A DNA stretch of 52,826 nt from an uncultured Eubacteriales bacterium (GCA_900321275.1 ONVI01000008.1:1-52826); one strand, 5' to 3'; counted from the first letter of the stretch, positions 28,612 to 37,963 are shown. Made by a program: numbers and translations. The notes: generated by a model from the letters alone, not told the origin.

Positions 28612-29517
28612 ATGGGATTTTTTGATAAGATTTTCTCGGGGCTGACCAAGACCAGAGTCAAAATGGAGGATCTGGAGGAGATCTTCCGCAACTATCAGCC
28701 GGATGACGACGACTTCTTTGACGAGCTCGAAGAGCTGCTCATCATGGCGGACATGGGCGTGGACACGGTGGACCGTGTGGTCACTTCCATGCACTATCTC
28801 TGCTTCGACAAGAACATCCGCCACGGCGACAAGGCCAGAGAGGTACTGATCGACGAGCTCAAGAAGGAGTTGGACGCGGGTAATTCGGAGCTGAAGCTCG
28901 GGACGAAACCCAGCGTGATCCTCATGGTCGGCGTCAACGGCGTGGGAAAAACAACCACGATCGGAAAACTGGCGGCTTTATTGAAATCCCAGGGAAAGAG
29001 CGTCCTGCTCTGCGCGGGCGACACCTTCCGCGCCGCGGCTGCCGACCAGCTTGAGATCTGGGCTGATCGCGCGGGCGTCGACATCGTCCGCCACGAGGAG
29101 GGGAGCGATCCCGCCGCCGTGGTCTATGACGGCATCTGCGCCGGAAAGGCCAGAGGCACCGACGTCATTATCATCGACACTGCCGGCCGCCTCCACAACA
29201 AGGCCAACCTTATGAACGAGCTTTCCAAAATGCGCCGCATCATCGACCGGGAGCTGCCCGACGCGGATGTGGAGACGCTCATGGTGCTCGACGCCACCAC
29301 CGGGCAGAACGGTCTCATTCAGGCCGAGCAGTTCCTGGAGACCGCCGGCCTCACCGGCATCGTGCTCACCAAGCTCGACGGCACGGCCAAGGGCGGCGTG
29401 GTCTTCGCCATTGCCAACCGCCTCAAGCTGCCGGTCAAGTTCGTCGGCGTGGGCGAGGGGATCGACGATCTGATCCCCTTCAACCCCAAGGACTACATCG
29501 AGGCGCTGTTTAAATAA
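28612..29517 (+). CDS. ftsY: Signal recognition particle receptor FtsY
   Basis: This 301-residue SRP-type GTPase docks ribosome-SRP complexes at the membrane. The N-terminal N domain is short and lacks the long acidic A domain of E. coli. The G domain has GVNGVGKTT (from residue 107), [35 protein letters not shown] and [12 protein letters not shown]. The ATG has AAGGAGAT upstream. It follows smc across a repeat element. Confidence 0.97.
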   Translation: MGFFDKIFSGLTKTRVKMEDLEEIFRNYQPDDDDFFDELEELLIMADMGVDTVDRVVTSMHYLCFDKNIRHGDKAREVLIDELKKELDAGNSELKLGTKPSVILMVGVNGVGKTTTIGKLAALLKSQGKSVLLCAGDTFRAAAADQLEIWADRAGVDIVRHEEGSDPAAVVYDGICAGKARGTDVIIIDTAGRLHNKANLMNELSKMRRIIDRELPDADVETLMVLDATTGQNGLIQAEQFLETAGLTGIVLTKLDGTAKGGVVFAIANRLKLPVKFVGVGEGIDDLIPFNPKDYIEALFK

Positions 29518-29530
29518 AAAGGAGATTAGA

Positions 29531-29836
29531 ATGATAACAAGCAAACAACGCGCTCAGCTTCGGGGGCTGGCGATGAATGAGGATACGATCATCCAGATCG
29601 GCAAGGGCGGCATTACCGACAGCGTCGTGGAATCCGTGTCCGCCGCGCTCAAGGCAAGAGAGCTGGTCAAGGGCAAGGTGCTGGAAAACTCCATGCTCAC
29701 CGCCCGCGAGGCCTGCGACGCCCTGTGCGAAGCCTGCAAGGCAGAGCCTGTACAGGTAATCGGCACAAAATTTGTGCTCTTCAAGCGCAACCCGAACGAT
29801 ATAAAAATCGATCTGGTAAAGGATAAGAAGAGATGA
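29531..29836 (+). CDS. yhbY: YhbY/CRS1-type RNA-binding protein
   Basis: This 101-residue single-domain protein has the CRM fold: LTSKQR-like start, GKGGITDSVVESVSAALKARELVKGKVLEN, and a GTKFVLFKRN end. Homologues associate with pre-50S ribosomal particles. It overlaps nadD by ATGA, and the yhbY-nadD-yqeK-rsfS order is the one seen in Bacillus (yqeI-yqeL). Confidence 0.92.
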   Translation: MITSKQRAQLRGLAMNEDTIIQIGKGGITDSVVESVSAALKARELVKGKVLENSMLTAREACDALCEACKAEPVQVIGTKFVLFKRNPNDIKIDLVKDKKR

Positions 29837-30999
29837 GAATCGCCATCTACGGCGGCAGCTTCAACCCGCCGCATATCGGACACGTCGAGGCCGCCCGCGC
29901 GGCCGTCGAAACGCTGAAGCCGGACCGCTTTCTGGTCATTCCCGCCAATACCCCGCCCCACAAGGAACTGGAGGAGAACAGCCCCAGCCCCGAGCAGCGG
30001 CTGGAGTTCTGCCGCCTCGCCTTCGGGGATATCCCGGGGGTCGAGGTCTCCGATATGGAGCTCAGGCGCGAGGGGAAAAGCTATACCGCCGACACGGTCG
30101 ACGCCCTGCGCGAACAGTACCCTGACGCGGAAATCTGCATTGTAATAGGGACGGACATGTTTCTCTCCTTCCGCAGCTGGTACCGCTGGCAGCATATTCT
30201 GGAGAACGCGACCCTCGCGGTGCTGAGCCGGGAGGATTTCGACCGCCGGGAGATCGAGGAATTCAAGGCGGAACTGGAAGCGGAGAACGGCGCACGCGTC
30301 ATTGTGATTCCGCACACGCCGCTGCCCATGAGCTCCACGGAGATCCGTGAAAGGCTGCGCCGCGGCCTGGGCGCCGACGATCTCTGCCAGGGGGTCTATG
30401 AGTTAATTATACGCAACGGCTTCTATGACGCAAAGCCCGAGCTGCCCTGGCTGCGGCAGATGGTCAGGCCCTATCTGAAGGACGACCGCATCGCCCACGT
30501 CACCGGTGTGGAAAGTCAGGCGGTCATGCTTGCCATGCACTGGGGGGAGGACCCGGAAACTGCTGCCATTGCCGGTATCCTTCATGATATCACCAAGGCG
30601 ATGGGCAAAGAGAAACAGTTGAAACTGTGCCAGAAGTATGGTATCATTCTGGAAAAAGCCGAGCAGGACAACCCCTCGCTCCTGCACGCGCGCACCGGCG
30701 CGGCGCTGGCGCGGGATCGCTTCGGCATCTCGGATGAGATCTATGAGGCCATCCGCTGGCATACCACCGGCAGACCCGACATGACCCTGCTTGAAAAAAT
30801 CATTTACCTTGCCGACTATACCGAGCCGACGAGAGATTTCGACGGCGTGGAAGAGCTGCGGGAGCTCAGCTTTGAGGATCTGGACAAAGCCATGGCTCTG
30901 GGACTTGAGATGAGTATTGAGGACCTGCATAACCGCGGGAAAGAGGTTTTCCACGATACCCTGGACGCGTACAATTGGTATAAGAATGTGGCTGAGTAA
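29833..30999 (+). CDS. nadD-yqeK: NadD-YqeK fusion: nicotinate mononucleotide adenylyltransferase plus HD hydrolase
   Basis: This is a 388-residue fused protein. Residues 1 to about 200 are NadD, forming nicotinate adenine dinucleotide from NaMN and ATP: GGSFNPPHIGH at the N-terminus and SSTEIRERL near its end. Residues about 210-388 match the HD-domain YqeK family, whose members hydrolyse diadenosine tetraphosphate: His222 in AHVTGVE, His251-Asp252 in ILHDITK, HARTGAALA and IRWHTTGRP. In Bacillus these are adjacent separate genes. No stop or frameshift lies at the junction. Together with nadE this supplies the last two NAD steps within one window. Confidence 0.93.
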   Translation: MRIAIYGGSFNPPHIGHVEAARAAVETLKPDRFLVIPANTPPHKELEENSPSPEQRLEFCRLAFGDIPGVEVSDMELRREGKSYTADTVDALREQYPDAEICIVIGTDMFLSFRSWYRWQHILENATLAVLSREDFDRREIEEFKAELEAENGARVIVIPHTPLPMSSTEIRERLRRGLGADDLCQGVYELIIRNGFYDAKPELPWLRQMVRPYLKDDRIAHVTGVESQAVMLAMHWGEDPETAAIAGILHDITKAMGKEKQLKLCQKYGIILEKAEQDNPSLLHARTGAALARDRFGISDEIYEAIRWHTTGRPDMTLLEKIIYLADYTEPTRDFDGVEELRELSFEDLDKAMALGLEMSIEDLHNRGKEVFHDTLDAYNWYKNVAE

Positions 31000-31058
31000 A
31001 AGCCGTGCGCCGTAGAGGCCGATGCCCTCATTGGTCCGCTGACCGACAATTCGCTTTC

Positions 31059-31079
31059 GGGTCGATCAGGGATCGACCC
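31059..31079. repeat. Short GGGTCGATC palindrome between nadD-yqeK and rsfS
   Basis: GGGTCGATC (31059-31067) pairs with GATCGACCC (31071-31079) around AGG and is followed by CTGC. The same design recurs at 49130-49153, also followed by TGC. A half-copy appears near 41304. There is no T-run. Confidence 0.55.
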
Positions 31080-31123
31080 CTGCGGAAATGTCTATCGAAT
31101 CATAATTGACAGGAGGAAAAACT

Positions 31124-31486
31124 ATGCTTACTGCCGAACAGATCGCCGCGATCGCCGCGAAAGCCCTGGAAGACAAGAAGGCCAAGGACGTCAAAGTCCT
31201 CAGAACGACCGAGCATACCGTACTCGCCGACTATTTTGTTATCTGCAACGGTACCTCCTCCACGCACATCAAGGCGCTGGTTGACGAGGTGGACAAGCAG
31301 CTGTCCGAGGCGGGGGAGCCCCCCACGAGACGCGAGGGCCTGCGCTCCGATATCTGGGTGCTGATGGACTTCGGCTGCGTGATCGTACACGTCTTCACCG
31401 ACGAGGCCAGAAAGTTCTATGACCTGGAGCGCCTGTGGAGCGACGCCGCCGTCGTGGACCCCGCAGCATTGGTACCCGCTGAATAA
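31124..31486 (+). CDS. rsfS: Ribosomal silencing factor RsfS
   Basis: This 120-residue protein binds uL14 and blocks subunit joining during starvation. Signatures: AALEDKKAKDV-type start, VLADYFVICNGTSSTHIKALVDEV, and DIWVLMDFGCVIVHVFTDEARKFYDLERLW. ATG 31124 has AGGAGG (31111-31116) 7 nt upstream. leuS begins 36 nt downstream, as often in clostridia. Confidence 0.95.
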   Translation: MLTAEQIAAIAAKALEDKKAKDVKVLRTTEHTVLADYFVICNGTSSTHIKALVDEVDKQLSEAGEPPTRREGLRSDIWVLMDFGCVIVHVFTDEARKFYDLERLWSDAAVVDPAALVPAE

Positions 31487-31522
31487 TCTTTGTTATTTCA
31501 TCATAGGGAGAGAGCATCCAAC

Positions 31523-34030
31523 ATGAGATATGATTTCGCAGCCATTGAAAAGAAATGGCAGGACCGCTGGGAAGAATCCAAGCCCTACGCCGCCGAAACC
31601 GGGAGCGACAAGCCCAAGTTCTACGGCCTGATCGAGTTCCCGTACCCCTCGGCCGCCGGCCTGCATGTGGGCCATCCGCGCCCCTTCACCGCCATCGACA
31701 TCGTCACCAGAAAAAAACGCATGGAGGGCTACAACGTCCTGTATCCGATCGGCTTTGACGCCTTCGGCCTGCCGACGGAGAACTTCGCCATCAAGAACCA
31801 CATCCACCCCGCCATCGTCACGAAGCAGAACATCGAGAACTTCACCAGACAGCTCAAGATGCTCGGCTACGGCTTCGACTGGGATCGCGTGATCGACACC
31901 ACCGACCCCAAGTACTACAAGTGGACCCAGTGGATCTTCCTGCAGATGTTCAAGCATGACCTTGCCTACAAGACCACCATGCCCATCAACTGGTGCACAA
32001 GCTGCAAGTGCGGCCTTGCCAATGAAGAAGTCGTGGAAGGCGTGTGCGAGCGCTGCGGTTCCCCCGTCGTCCGCAAGGAGAAGAGCCAGTGGATGCTGCG
32101 CATCACGAAGTACGCCGACCGCCTGATCGACGATCTGGACGATCTGGATTTTATCGAGCGCGTCAAGGTGCAGCAGAAGAACTGGATCGGCCGCTCCACC
32201 GGCTGCGAGGTCACCTTCAAGACCAACACCCCCGACGATATCACCGTCTACACCACCCGCGCCGATACTCTCTTCGGCGTGAGCTATGTCGTCATCTCGC
32301 CCGAGCATCCGCTGCTGGACAAGTGGCATGCGCTTATCGGCAACTGGGACGCGGTCGACGCCTACCGCGAAGCCGCCTCCCGCAAGTCCGACTTTGAGCG
32401 CGGCGAGCTCAACAAGGAGAAGACCGGCGTGCGCCTGGAGGGGATCGAGGTCATCAATCCCGCCACCGGCGAGGCAGTCCCGATGTTCGTCTCCGACTAC
32501 GTCCTCATGGGCTACGGCACCGGCATCGTCATGGGCGTGCCCGGCCACGACCAGCGCGACTGGGAATTCGCCACCAAGTTCGGCCTGCCCATCATCGAGG
32601 TCGTCAAGGGCGGCGACATCACCAGGGAGGCCTTCGTCTCCAAGGATGAGGACGCCATCATGGTCAACTCCGGCTTCCTCAACGGGATGACCGTGAAAGA
32701 AGCCATCCCCGCCATGAAGAAATACGCGCAGGAGCAGGGCTGGGGCAAGGAAAAGGTCAACTACAAGCTGCGCGACTGGGTATTCTCCCGTCAGCGCTAC
32801 TGGGGAGAACCGATCCCCCTTGTCAACTGCGAGAAGTGCGGCTGGGTTCCCGTGCCGGAGGAAGAGCTGCCGCTGGTTTTGCCCAAGGTCGACAGCTATG
32901 AGCCTACCGACGACGGCGAATCCCCCCTCAGCAAGATGACCGACTGGGTCAACACCACCTGCCCCTGCTGCGGCGGCCCCGCCAGGCGCGAGACTGATAC
33001 CATGCCCAACTGGGCGGGCTCCTGCTGGTACTATCTGCGCTATATGGACCCGCACGACGATTTCGCGCCCGTCAGCCACGAGGCCGAGAACTACTGGGGG
33101 CCCGTCGACTGGTATAACGGCGGTATGGAGCACACCACGCTTCACCTGCTGTACAGCCGTTTCTGGCACAAGTTCCTGTACGACATCGGCGTCGTCCACA
33201 CCACGGAGCCTTACGCCAAGCGCACCTCTCACGGCATGATCCTCGGCAAGAACCCGCACTATGTCGGCAACGTCGAGACCGAGGAGGAAAAGCAGGCCCT
33301 GATCGAGAAGTACGGCAGCGAGGCCCTGCGCACCAGCGTCAAGATGTCCAAGTCCCTCGGCAACGTCGTCAACCCCGACGATGTGGTCAAGGCCTACGGC
33401 GCGGACACCATGCGCGTCTATATCATGTTCATCGGCGACTTTGAGAAGACCGCCACCTGGTCGGACGAGGCCGTGAAGGGCTCCAAGCGCTTCCTGGACC
33501 GCTGCTGGAACCTCATGGAGCTGGCAAAGGACGACGGGGAAGTCACCAAAAAGAACGAGCCCATCATCCACAAGAGCATCAAGAAGGTGGGCGAGGATAT
33601 CGACACCCTCAAGATGAACACCGCCATCGCCCAGCTCATGACCATGGTCAATGAGTTCTATGCCAACGGCTGCACCAGGGGTGATCTGGAATACCTGGTG
33701 AAGCTTCTCTCTCCCTTCGCCCCGCACATTGCCGAGGAGATGTGGGAGCAGCTCGGCTTTGCCGCCAAGTACGGCAAGATGGCCATGCAGATGGACTGGC
33801 CCAGGTATGACGAGGCCAAGACCGTCGACGCCGAGCGCGAAATGGCCGTGCAGGTCAACGGCAAGCTGCGCTCCACGATCATCGTCCCCGCCGACGCCGA
33901 TGAGGAGCATATCATCGCCGCCGCCTGCGCGGATGAGAAGATCCAGCGCCAGCTCCAGGGCATGCAGATTGTCAAGACCATCGTCGTCAAGAACAAAATC
34001 ATTAATTTGATCTTAAAGCCGGCAAAGTAA
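31523..34030 (+). CDS. leuS: Leucyl-tRNA synthetase
   Basis: This 835-residue class Ia synthetase charges tRNA-Leu. The HIGH motif reads HVGH (48-51), and KMSKS is intact in [18 protein letters not shown] zinc-type Cys cluster (CTSCKCG...CERCG) precedes the CP1 editing domain with TTRADTLFG and [20 protein letters not shown] second Cys cluster (CEKCG...CPCCG) lies before SCWYYLRY. The C-terminal anticodon domain is complete. The start is ATG 31523 after GGGAGAG, and there is no T-box because only a short gap separates it from rsfS. Confidence 0.97.
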   Translation: MRYDFAAIEKKWQDRWEESKPYAAETGSDKPKFYGLIEFPYPSAAGLHVGHPRPFTAIDIVTRKKRMEGYNVLYPIGFDAFGLPTENFAIKNHIHPAIVTKQNIENFTRQLKMLGYGFDWDRVIDTTDPKYYKWTQWIFLQMFKHDLAYKTTMPINWCTSCKCGLANEEVVEGVCERCGSPVVRKEKSQWMLRITKYADRLIDDLDDLDFIERVKVQQKNWIGRSTGCEVTFKTNTPDDITVYTTRADTLFGVSYVVISPEHPLLDKWHALIGNWDAVDAYREAASRKSDFERGELNKEKTGVRLEGIEVINPATGEAVPMFVSDYVLMGYGTGIVMGVPGHDQRDWEFATKFGLPIIEVVKGGDITREAFVSKDEDAIMVNSGFLNGMTVKEAIPAMKKYAQEQGWGKEKVNYKLRDWVFSRQRYWGEPIPLVNCEKCGWVPVPEEELPLVLPKVDSYEPTDDGESPLSKMTDWVNTTCPCCGGPARRETDTMPNWAGSCWYYLRYMDPHDDFAPVSHEAENYWGPVDWYNGGMEHTTLHLLYSRFWHKFLYDIGVVHTTEPYAKRTSHGMILGKNPHYVGNVETEEEKQALIEKYGSEALRTSVKMSKSLGNVVNPDDVVKAYGADTMRVYIMFIGDFEKTATWSDEAVKGSKRFLDRCWNLMELAKDDGEVTKKNEPIIHKSIKKVGEDIDTLKMNTAIAQLMTMVNEFYANGCTRGDLEYLVKLLSPFAPHIAEEMWEQLGFAAKYGKMAMQMDWPRYDEAKTVDAEREMAVQVNGKLRSTIIVPADADEEHIIAAACADEKIQRQLQGMQIVKTIVVKNKIINLILKPAK

Positions 34031-34033
34031 TCA

Positions 34034-34062
34034 TTGACAATTGCCCCCTGAGCCGTTATAAT
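34034..34062 (+). promoter_or_regulatory. Consensus promoter of rpsU
   Basis: A perfect -35 TTGACA (34034-34039) and a perfect -10 TATAAT (34057-34062) have the ideal 17-base spacer, starting 4 nt after the leuS stop codon. This should be one of the strongest promoters in the window. Confidence 0.92.
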
Positions 34063-34075
34063 ACCAATGCTAAAA

Positions 34076-34110
34076 GCCAATTCATTGGCCCTTAAAGCGC
34101 CGCAAGGCGT
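34076..34110 (+). promoter_or_regulatory. Two small hairpins in the rpsU 5' leader
   Basis: GCCAA-TTCA-TTGGC (34076-34089) is followed by GCGCC-GCAA-GGCGT (34097-34110, a GNRA tetraloop). Both lie between the transcription start and the GGAGGGAGGG ribosome-binding site. They could stabilise the short mRNA or act as an autoregulatory site; nothing in the sequence decides this. Confidence 0.5.
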
Positions 34111-34130
34111 ATTTGGAGGGAGGGAAATAC

Positions 34131-34316
34131 ATGTCTGAAATTTACGTCAAGGAGAACGAGTCTCTGGACAACGCTCTGAAGAGATTCAAGCGCAGCTGCG
34201 CCAAGTCCGGCGTTCTGGCCGATCTTCGCAAGAAGGAGTACTACCAGAGCCCCAGCGTCAAGCGCCGCAAGAAATCCGAGGCCGCCCGCAAGAACAAGAA
34301 CAAGCGCTTCTATTGA
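34131..34316 (+). CDS. rpsU: 30S ribosomal protein bS21
   Basis: This 61-residue basic protein of the 30S subunit is involved in translation initiation. It shows the family pattern [23 protein letters not shown], then [24 protein letters not shown]-type basic residues. ATG 34131 is preceded by GGAGGGAGGG. It is a single-gene unit with its own consensus promoter and terminator. Confidence 0.97.
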   Translation: MSEIYVKENESLDNALKRFKRSCAKSGVLADLRKKEYYQSPSVKRRKKSEAARKNKNKRFY

Positions 34317-34328
34317 TCTGACATGTAA

Positions 34329-34358
34329 AAAACCACCGGTCCTTCGACCAGTGGTTTT
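34329..34358. terminator. Terminator after rpsU, usable from both sides
   Basis: AAAACCACCGGTC (34329-34341) pairs with GACCAGTGGTTTT (34346-34358) around CTTC with one mismatch. The A-rich left arm gives a U-tract for leftward transcripts from the sortase gene. Confidence 0.85.
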
Positions 34359-34361
34359 CTA

Positions 34362-34416
34362 TTGTCTCCCTCGATGAGGGAGACAAGAATGATCCCGCCG
34401 CTTTCGCGGCGGGATC
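34362..34416. repeat. Two tandem perfect hairpins between rpsU and sortase
   Basis: TTGTCTCCCTC/GAGGGAGACAA (34362-34386, loop GAT) is followed by GATCCCGCCGC/GCGGCGGGATC (34391-34416, loop TTTC). They lie at the convergent 3' ends of rpsU and the sortase gene and probably reinforce termination or protect 3' ends. Confidence 0.7.
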
Positions 34417-34423
34417 AGGTTTA

Positions 34424-35254
34424 TCAGTGGATTCTTGTGAGCTTGGCAACCACAACGTAGCGGCCGTCGTCGCGCTCGTAGGTGCAGGTGGAGAGCGTGA
34501 CGATGTGGTCTGTCTCATTGACCTCAACGTCGGACTTGAAGGTGGACAGATCCTTGATGAGCTGAATGTGACCCATGAACTGCTCGGGCGAGTCGAAATT
34601 CATCGCGTAGGCGAAGGAGGTCGGCTCGGTAATGAAGCCCGCGATCAGGTCGAGGCGGTAATTGAAGTCCGGGGTGCTCAGATACATGACCGGGTGATCG
34701 GGATAAAAGCTCTCATCCCGGTAATTGCGCAGAGTCGCAAACATCGAACCGTCGTTCATGTTATGGCCGTAGACGCAGGTATTCTGATCGGAGAAGTCGG
34801 ACGCGTTGCGGCAGTCGATAAAGATCGTGCCGTTGGCGTTCTGGATCTCGCCCGGGATGTGGTCAAGATAGTAGAAGTTGTCGTCCGTATAGGCGACCGG
34901 ATAATTGATCTTGGTGTTCGGGCAGTAGATCCATGCAACGTAGTCGGTGCTCTGCGCGCGCAGCCCGTCAAAGTCAATGTTCAGGGGGCTGACCTCGGGA
35001 TCAATGCCGTCGCCCTGCGGTTTGTCGCTCTCCTCCGGTACAGGCGTGGGAGAGGCCACGACGGTGGCATACTGGTTTGCAACCTCGTTATAGGCTTTTT
35101 CCGCCTGCTTGTAGCCCAGAACAGTGGAAATGATTTTATAGCCGCTGTACGCAAAAACGCACAGCAGGATAATACAAAGCACGATCAGGATGATCCTGAC
35201 GGCATTGTTTTTCCTCCTCCTTCTTGAACTTCTCGGAGTTGTATTCTCGTCCAA
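34424..35254 (-). CDS. srtB: Class B sortase
   Basis: This 276-residue membrane transpeptidase would attach surface proteins to peptidoglycan. A basic N-terminus (RRRRK) and one transmembrane helix (about 20-37) anchor it with the catalytic domain outside. Catalytic residues are His164 in VYGHNMNDGSMF, Cys257 in TLSTC and Arg265 in DDGRYVVV; the long helix between them fits class B. No pilin or NPQTN/LPxTG protein is seen in the window, so its substrate is unknown. The start is TTG 35254 with AAGGAAGG 8 nt upstream. A TATAAT-like -10 lies at 35295-35300 on the same strand, but no clear -35. Confidence 0.9.
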   Translation of the reverse strand: MDENTTPRSSRRRRKNNAVRIILIVLCIILLCVFAYSGYKIISTVLGYKQAEKAYNEVANQYATVVASPTPVPEESDKPQGDGIDPEVSPLNIDFDGLRAQSTDYVAWIYCPNTKINYPVAYTDDNFYYLDHIPGEIQNANGTIFIDCRNASDFSDQNTCVYGHNMNDGSMFATLRNYRDESFYPDHPVMYLSTPDFNYRLDLIAGFITEPTSFAYAMNFDSPEQFMGHIQLIKDLSTFKSDVEVNETDHIVTLSTCTYERDDGRYVVVAKLTRIH

Positions 35255-35310
35255 ATAAATCGCCTTCCTTTGCTATCAGAGATTTCATTGTAATATTATA
35301 CCGCAATTTT

Positions 35311-35355
35311 TTAAAAAGGGAAGCCCCTGTTATAACAAGACGTTACAACAGGGGC
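35311..35355 (-). terminator. Terminator after metQ
   Basis: On the minus strand GCCCCTGTT (35347-35355) pairs with AACAGGGGC (35323-35331). A CCCTTTTT tract (35313-35320) follows. It lies about 30 nt after the metQ stop and just upstream of the sortase -10. Confidence 0.75.
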
Positions 35356-35387
35356 GATTGTTCCTTGCTTTTTTGAAATTACAAAAA

Positions 35388-36203
35388 TTACTTGATGGAG
35401 ACGATGCCGGCGCCGGTCTGCTCGTTGAAGGTTTCGACTGCACCGTCCTGCAGGGCCTCTACGAGAGCCTTGATCTCGGGACGGTTTTCATCACCGCGGC
35501 GGACGGCGACGAGGTTGGCATAGGTCTGGGCGGCGTTGCCGGCAGCATCCTCGATGGCGAGCGCGTCGGTGGTCTTGAAGCCCGCATTCAGCGCGTAGTT
35601 GTAGTTGATGACGGCGATGGTGCCCTTGGGGCTGTTGGTAAGCAGGGAGGGAACAGCGTCAGCCTGGGCGGCCTGAACGGTGTAGCCCTTGGCGTCCTTG
35701 ATGTCGAGTACGGAGGGGGCAGTCTCAACGGAGGCGTCCTCGGGCAGCTCAATCAGGCCCTCCTGCTGGAGCAGAAGCAGTGCGCGGGTCTGGTTGGAAA
35801 CGTCGTCGGGAACCAGAATGGTAGCGCCCTTCTCCAGATCCTTGAGATCCTTGAGGGTGGTGCTGTAGATGCCCATCGGCTCATAGTGGACGAGGCCGGC
35901 GGAGACAAGGTCGGTGCCGTTGGCTTCATTGAAGCTGTTCATGTAGGGGGCGTGCTGGAAGTAGTTGGCGTCCAGGGTGCCGTCCTGCAGGGCAGTGTTG
36001 GGCAGCACGTAGTCGTCATAGATCACGATATCGAGCTTGATGCCCTTCTCTTCGAGCTTGGGCTTGACGATCTCAAGCAGCTCGCCGTGGGGGGTGGAGC
36101 TGGCGCCGATCTTCAGGGTGACGGGAGCATCGGCGGCAAAGGCGGCGGCGGAAAGGCTTACAAGCAGAACCGCGCAGAGGATCAGAGCGAGTGTCTTTTT
36201 CAT
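35388..36203 (-). CDS. metQ: D-methionine-type ABC transporter substrate-binding protein, without lipobox
   Basis: This 271-residue NlpA-family protein captures methionine for MetNI: KIGASSTPHGELLE, then YFQHAPYMNSFNE, and the conserved end QTGAGIVSIK. Residues 1-23 form a signal peptide (KK, hydrophobic core, AAAFA). The only Cys is Cys10 inside the hydrophobic core, so there is no usable LxxC lipobox. Gram-positive MetQ proteins are normally lipoproteins, so its retention at the surface is unexplained. ATG 36203 is chosen because it exposes the signal peptide and follows an AGGAGAA-type site. It is the last gene of metNIQ. Confidence 0.92.
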   Translation of the reverse strand: MKKTLALILCAVLLVSLSAAAFAADAPVTLKIGASSTPHGELLEIVKPKLEEKGIKLDIVIYDDYVLPNTALQDGTLDANYFQHAPYMNSFNEANGTDLVSAGLVHYEPMGIYSTTLKDLKDLEKGATILVPDDVSNQTRALLLLQQEGLIELPEDASVETAPSVLDIKDAKGYTVQAAQADAVPSLLTNSPKGTIAVINYNYALNAGFKTTDALAIEDAAGNAAQTYANLVAVRRGDENRPEIKALVEALQDGAVETFNEQTGAGIVSIK

Positions 36204-36231
36204 TTCAGTGTTCTCCTTTTCAAAAAATTTT

Positions 36232-36912
36232 TTACTTTGTGATACGTTTATCGGTGCGGTGCGCAATGGCAGTCCCCACCTCCTGAATAATCTGGACGAT
36301 TATTACAGTCAGAAAAACACAGATCCACTTGATATCGGGATTGAAGCGCTGGTGGCCGTAGCTGATGGCGATCTGGCCGAGACCGGTGCCGCCGATCGTG
36401 GAGGACATGGCGGAGTAACCCAGAATGGTGACCATGGAGATCACCGCGCCCATGATGAGCGAGGGCCGGGCCTCCGGCAGGAGCACCTTGGTAATGATCT
36501 GGAAATTGTTCGCGCCCATGGACTGGGCGGCCTCGATCACCCCGGCGTCGACTTCCTTGAGGGAGGATTCCACCATACGGGCGATGTACGGCGAGGCCGC
36601 GATCACCAGCATGACGATCATGGCTTTGTTGCCGAGGGACGTGCCGACGATGAAGTTTGCCACCGGCAGCATGGCGACCATCAGGATGATAAAGGGAATG
36701 GAGCGGAAAAAGTTCACGATGATGCCCAGCAGGCGGTTGAGCCAGTGGATGGGACAGATGCCCTCACGGTCGGTGATGTTGAGGATCACACCCAGCGGCA
36801 GGCCGATCACATAGGAGATCGCGGTGGAGATCACGGTCATATAGATTGTCTCCCATACGCCGCGCTGGAGGATTCCGGCGTCCCAGAGCTTGTAAAAAGT
36901 TTCGGAGAGCAT
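36232..36912 (-). CDS. metI: Methionine ABC transporter permease
   Basis: This 226-residue inner membrane permease has about five hydrophobic helices and the EAA loop EAAQSMGANNFQIITKVLLPEA that contacts MetN. The motif GGTGLGQIAISYGHQRF near the C-terminus is typical of MetI. ATG 36912 shares one base with the metN stop (TGATG), so the two are coupled. Confidence 0.95.
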   Translation of the reverse strand: MLSETFYKLWDAGILQRGVWETIYMTVISTAISYVIGLPLGVILNITDREGICPIHWLNRLLGIIVNFFRSIPFIILMVAMLPVANFIVGTSLGNKAMIVMLVIAASPYIARMVESSLKEVDAGVIEAAQSMGANNFQIITKVLLPEARPSLIMGAVISMVTILGYSAMSSTIGGTGLGQIAISYGHQRFNPDIKWICVFLTVIIVQIIQEVGTAIAHRTDKRITK

Positions 36913-37901
36913 CAGGCTTCCTCCTTCCATTTGACCGGGCTGTTCTTGAGCCAGGACATGACCTTGGCGGCCTGGTTCTCGTCGGTGGGCAGCTCGATGA
37001 TCATGTGACCGTAAACGATGCCGTCAAAATCCTTCGTGTCGGCGAACATGATGTTGACCGGCGTCTGACAGTCAAGGGTCATTCGGGAAATGACCGGCTC
37101 CTTCGACTGCATACCGTCAAAGATCAGGCGGATCTTCTTGCCGCCGCTGGTTTCAAGCGCGGCGCGGTCCTGGGGAAGGATAAGCTCCCGCGCGATCTGC
37201 GACTTGGGATTCGTAAACACGTCGCTGACGCGGCCCTCTTCGGCGATACGGCTCTGATCGATGACGGCGACGCGGTCGCAGATCTGGTCGATGACCTTCA
37301 TCTCGTGAGTAATGACAATGATCGTGACGCCGAGCTCCTGATTGATCCGACGCAGCAGCTCAAGGATCGAGCGGGTGGTGTTCGGGTCGAGAGCGGAGGT
37401 GGCTTCGTCACAGAGGAGGTAGCGCGGATCGGAAGCGAGGGCGCGGGCGATGGCGACGCGCTGCTTCTGGCCGCCGGAGAGCTGTGCGGGATAGGCGGCG
37501 GCCTTCTCTTCAAGTCCGACCACCTTCAGAAGCCCCAGCGCTTTCTCACGTGCTTCCTGGCTTCCGACCCCGGCAATCTCCAGCGGGAAGGTGACATTCC
37601 GAAGAACGCTGCGCTGTTCCAAAAGGTTGAAGCCCTGGAAGATCATGGAGATCTTCCGGCGCATTTTCAGAAGCGCGGCGCGGGGAAGCGTGGTAATATC
37701 CTCGCCGTCGATGATGACGCTGCCGGAGGTCGGACGCTCCAGAAGATTGATGCAGCGGACGAGCGTGCTCTTGCCCGCGCCGGACAGGCCGATAATCCCG
37801 AAAATTTCGCCGTCCTGTATGGTGAGATTGATGTCCTTCAGCGCTTCCACATCGCCGGAGGCGGAGGAATAGGTTTTACACAGCTCTTTCAGTACGATCA
37901 T
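36912..37901 (-). CDS. metN: Methionine ABC transporter ATP-binding protein
   Basis: This 329-residue ATPase has Walker A GLSGAGKST, signature LSGGQKQRVAIARAL, Walker B YLLCDEATSALD and the H-loop THEMKV. The C-terminal region (about 255-329) is the NIL regulatory domain, where methionine binds to cause transinhibition in characterised transporters. The start is ATG 37901, with GAAAGGAAT upstream, just after the leader terminator. It is the first structural gene of metNIQ, controlled by the Met-rich leader. Confidence 0.95.
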   Translation of the reverse strand: MIVLKELCKTYSSASGDVEALKDINLTIQDGEIFGIIGLSGAGKSTLVRCINLLERPTSGSVIIDGEDITTLPRAALLKMRRKISMIFQGFNLLEQRSVLRNVTFPLEIAGVGSQEAREKALGLLKVVGLEEKAAAYPAQLSGGQKQRVAIARALASDPRYLLCDEATSALDPNTTRSILELLRRINQELGVTIIVITHEMKVIDQICDRVAVIDQSRIAEEGRVSDVFTNPKSQIARELILPQDRAALETSGGKKIRLIFDGMQSKEPVISRMTLDCQTPVNIMFADTKDFDGIVYGHMIIELPTDENQAAKVMSWLKNSPVKWKEEA

Positions 37902-37920
37902 TGGATGGGATTCCTTTCGG

Positions 37921-37963
37921 AAAAAGTGAAAAGGCCCGGAAAACTCGTACAGCTTTCCGAACC
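37921..37963 (-). terminator. Attenuator terminator of the metNIQ leader
   Basis: On the minus strand GGTTCGGAAAGCT (37951-37963) pairs with AGTTTTCCGGGCC (37933-37945) around a 5-nt loop, giving a 13-bp stem with some G.U pairs. TTTTCACTTTTT follows. It lies between the leader ORF and the metN ribosome-binding site. A weaker hairpin, TGATTG/CAATCA (37964-37985), immediately precedes it. Confidence 0.85.

Noticed and set aside
25554-28691. 1045-codon leftward frame opposite smc
   Set aside because: smc is a complete, motif-rich gene on the plus strand. The antisense product has no recognisable domain and reflects third-position GC bias.
31105-31110. TTGACA-like hexamer just before rsfS as a promoter
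   Set aside because: It lies immediately before the ribosome-binding site, with no -10 box possible before the ATG.
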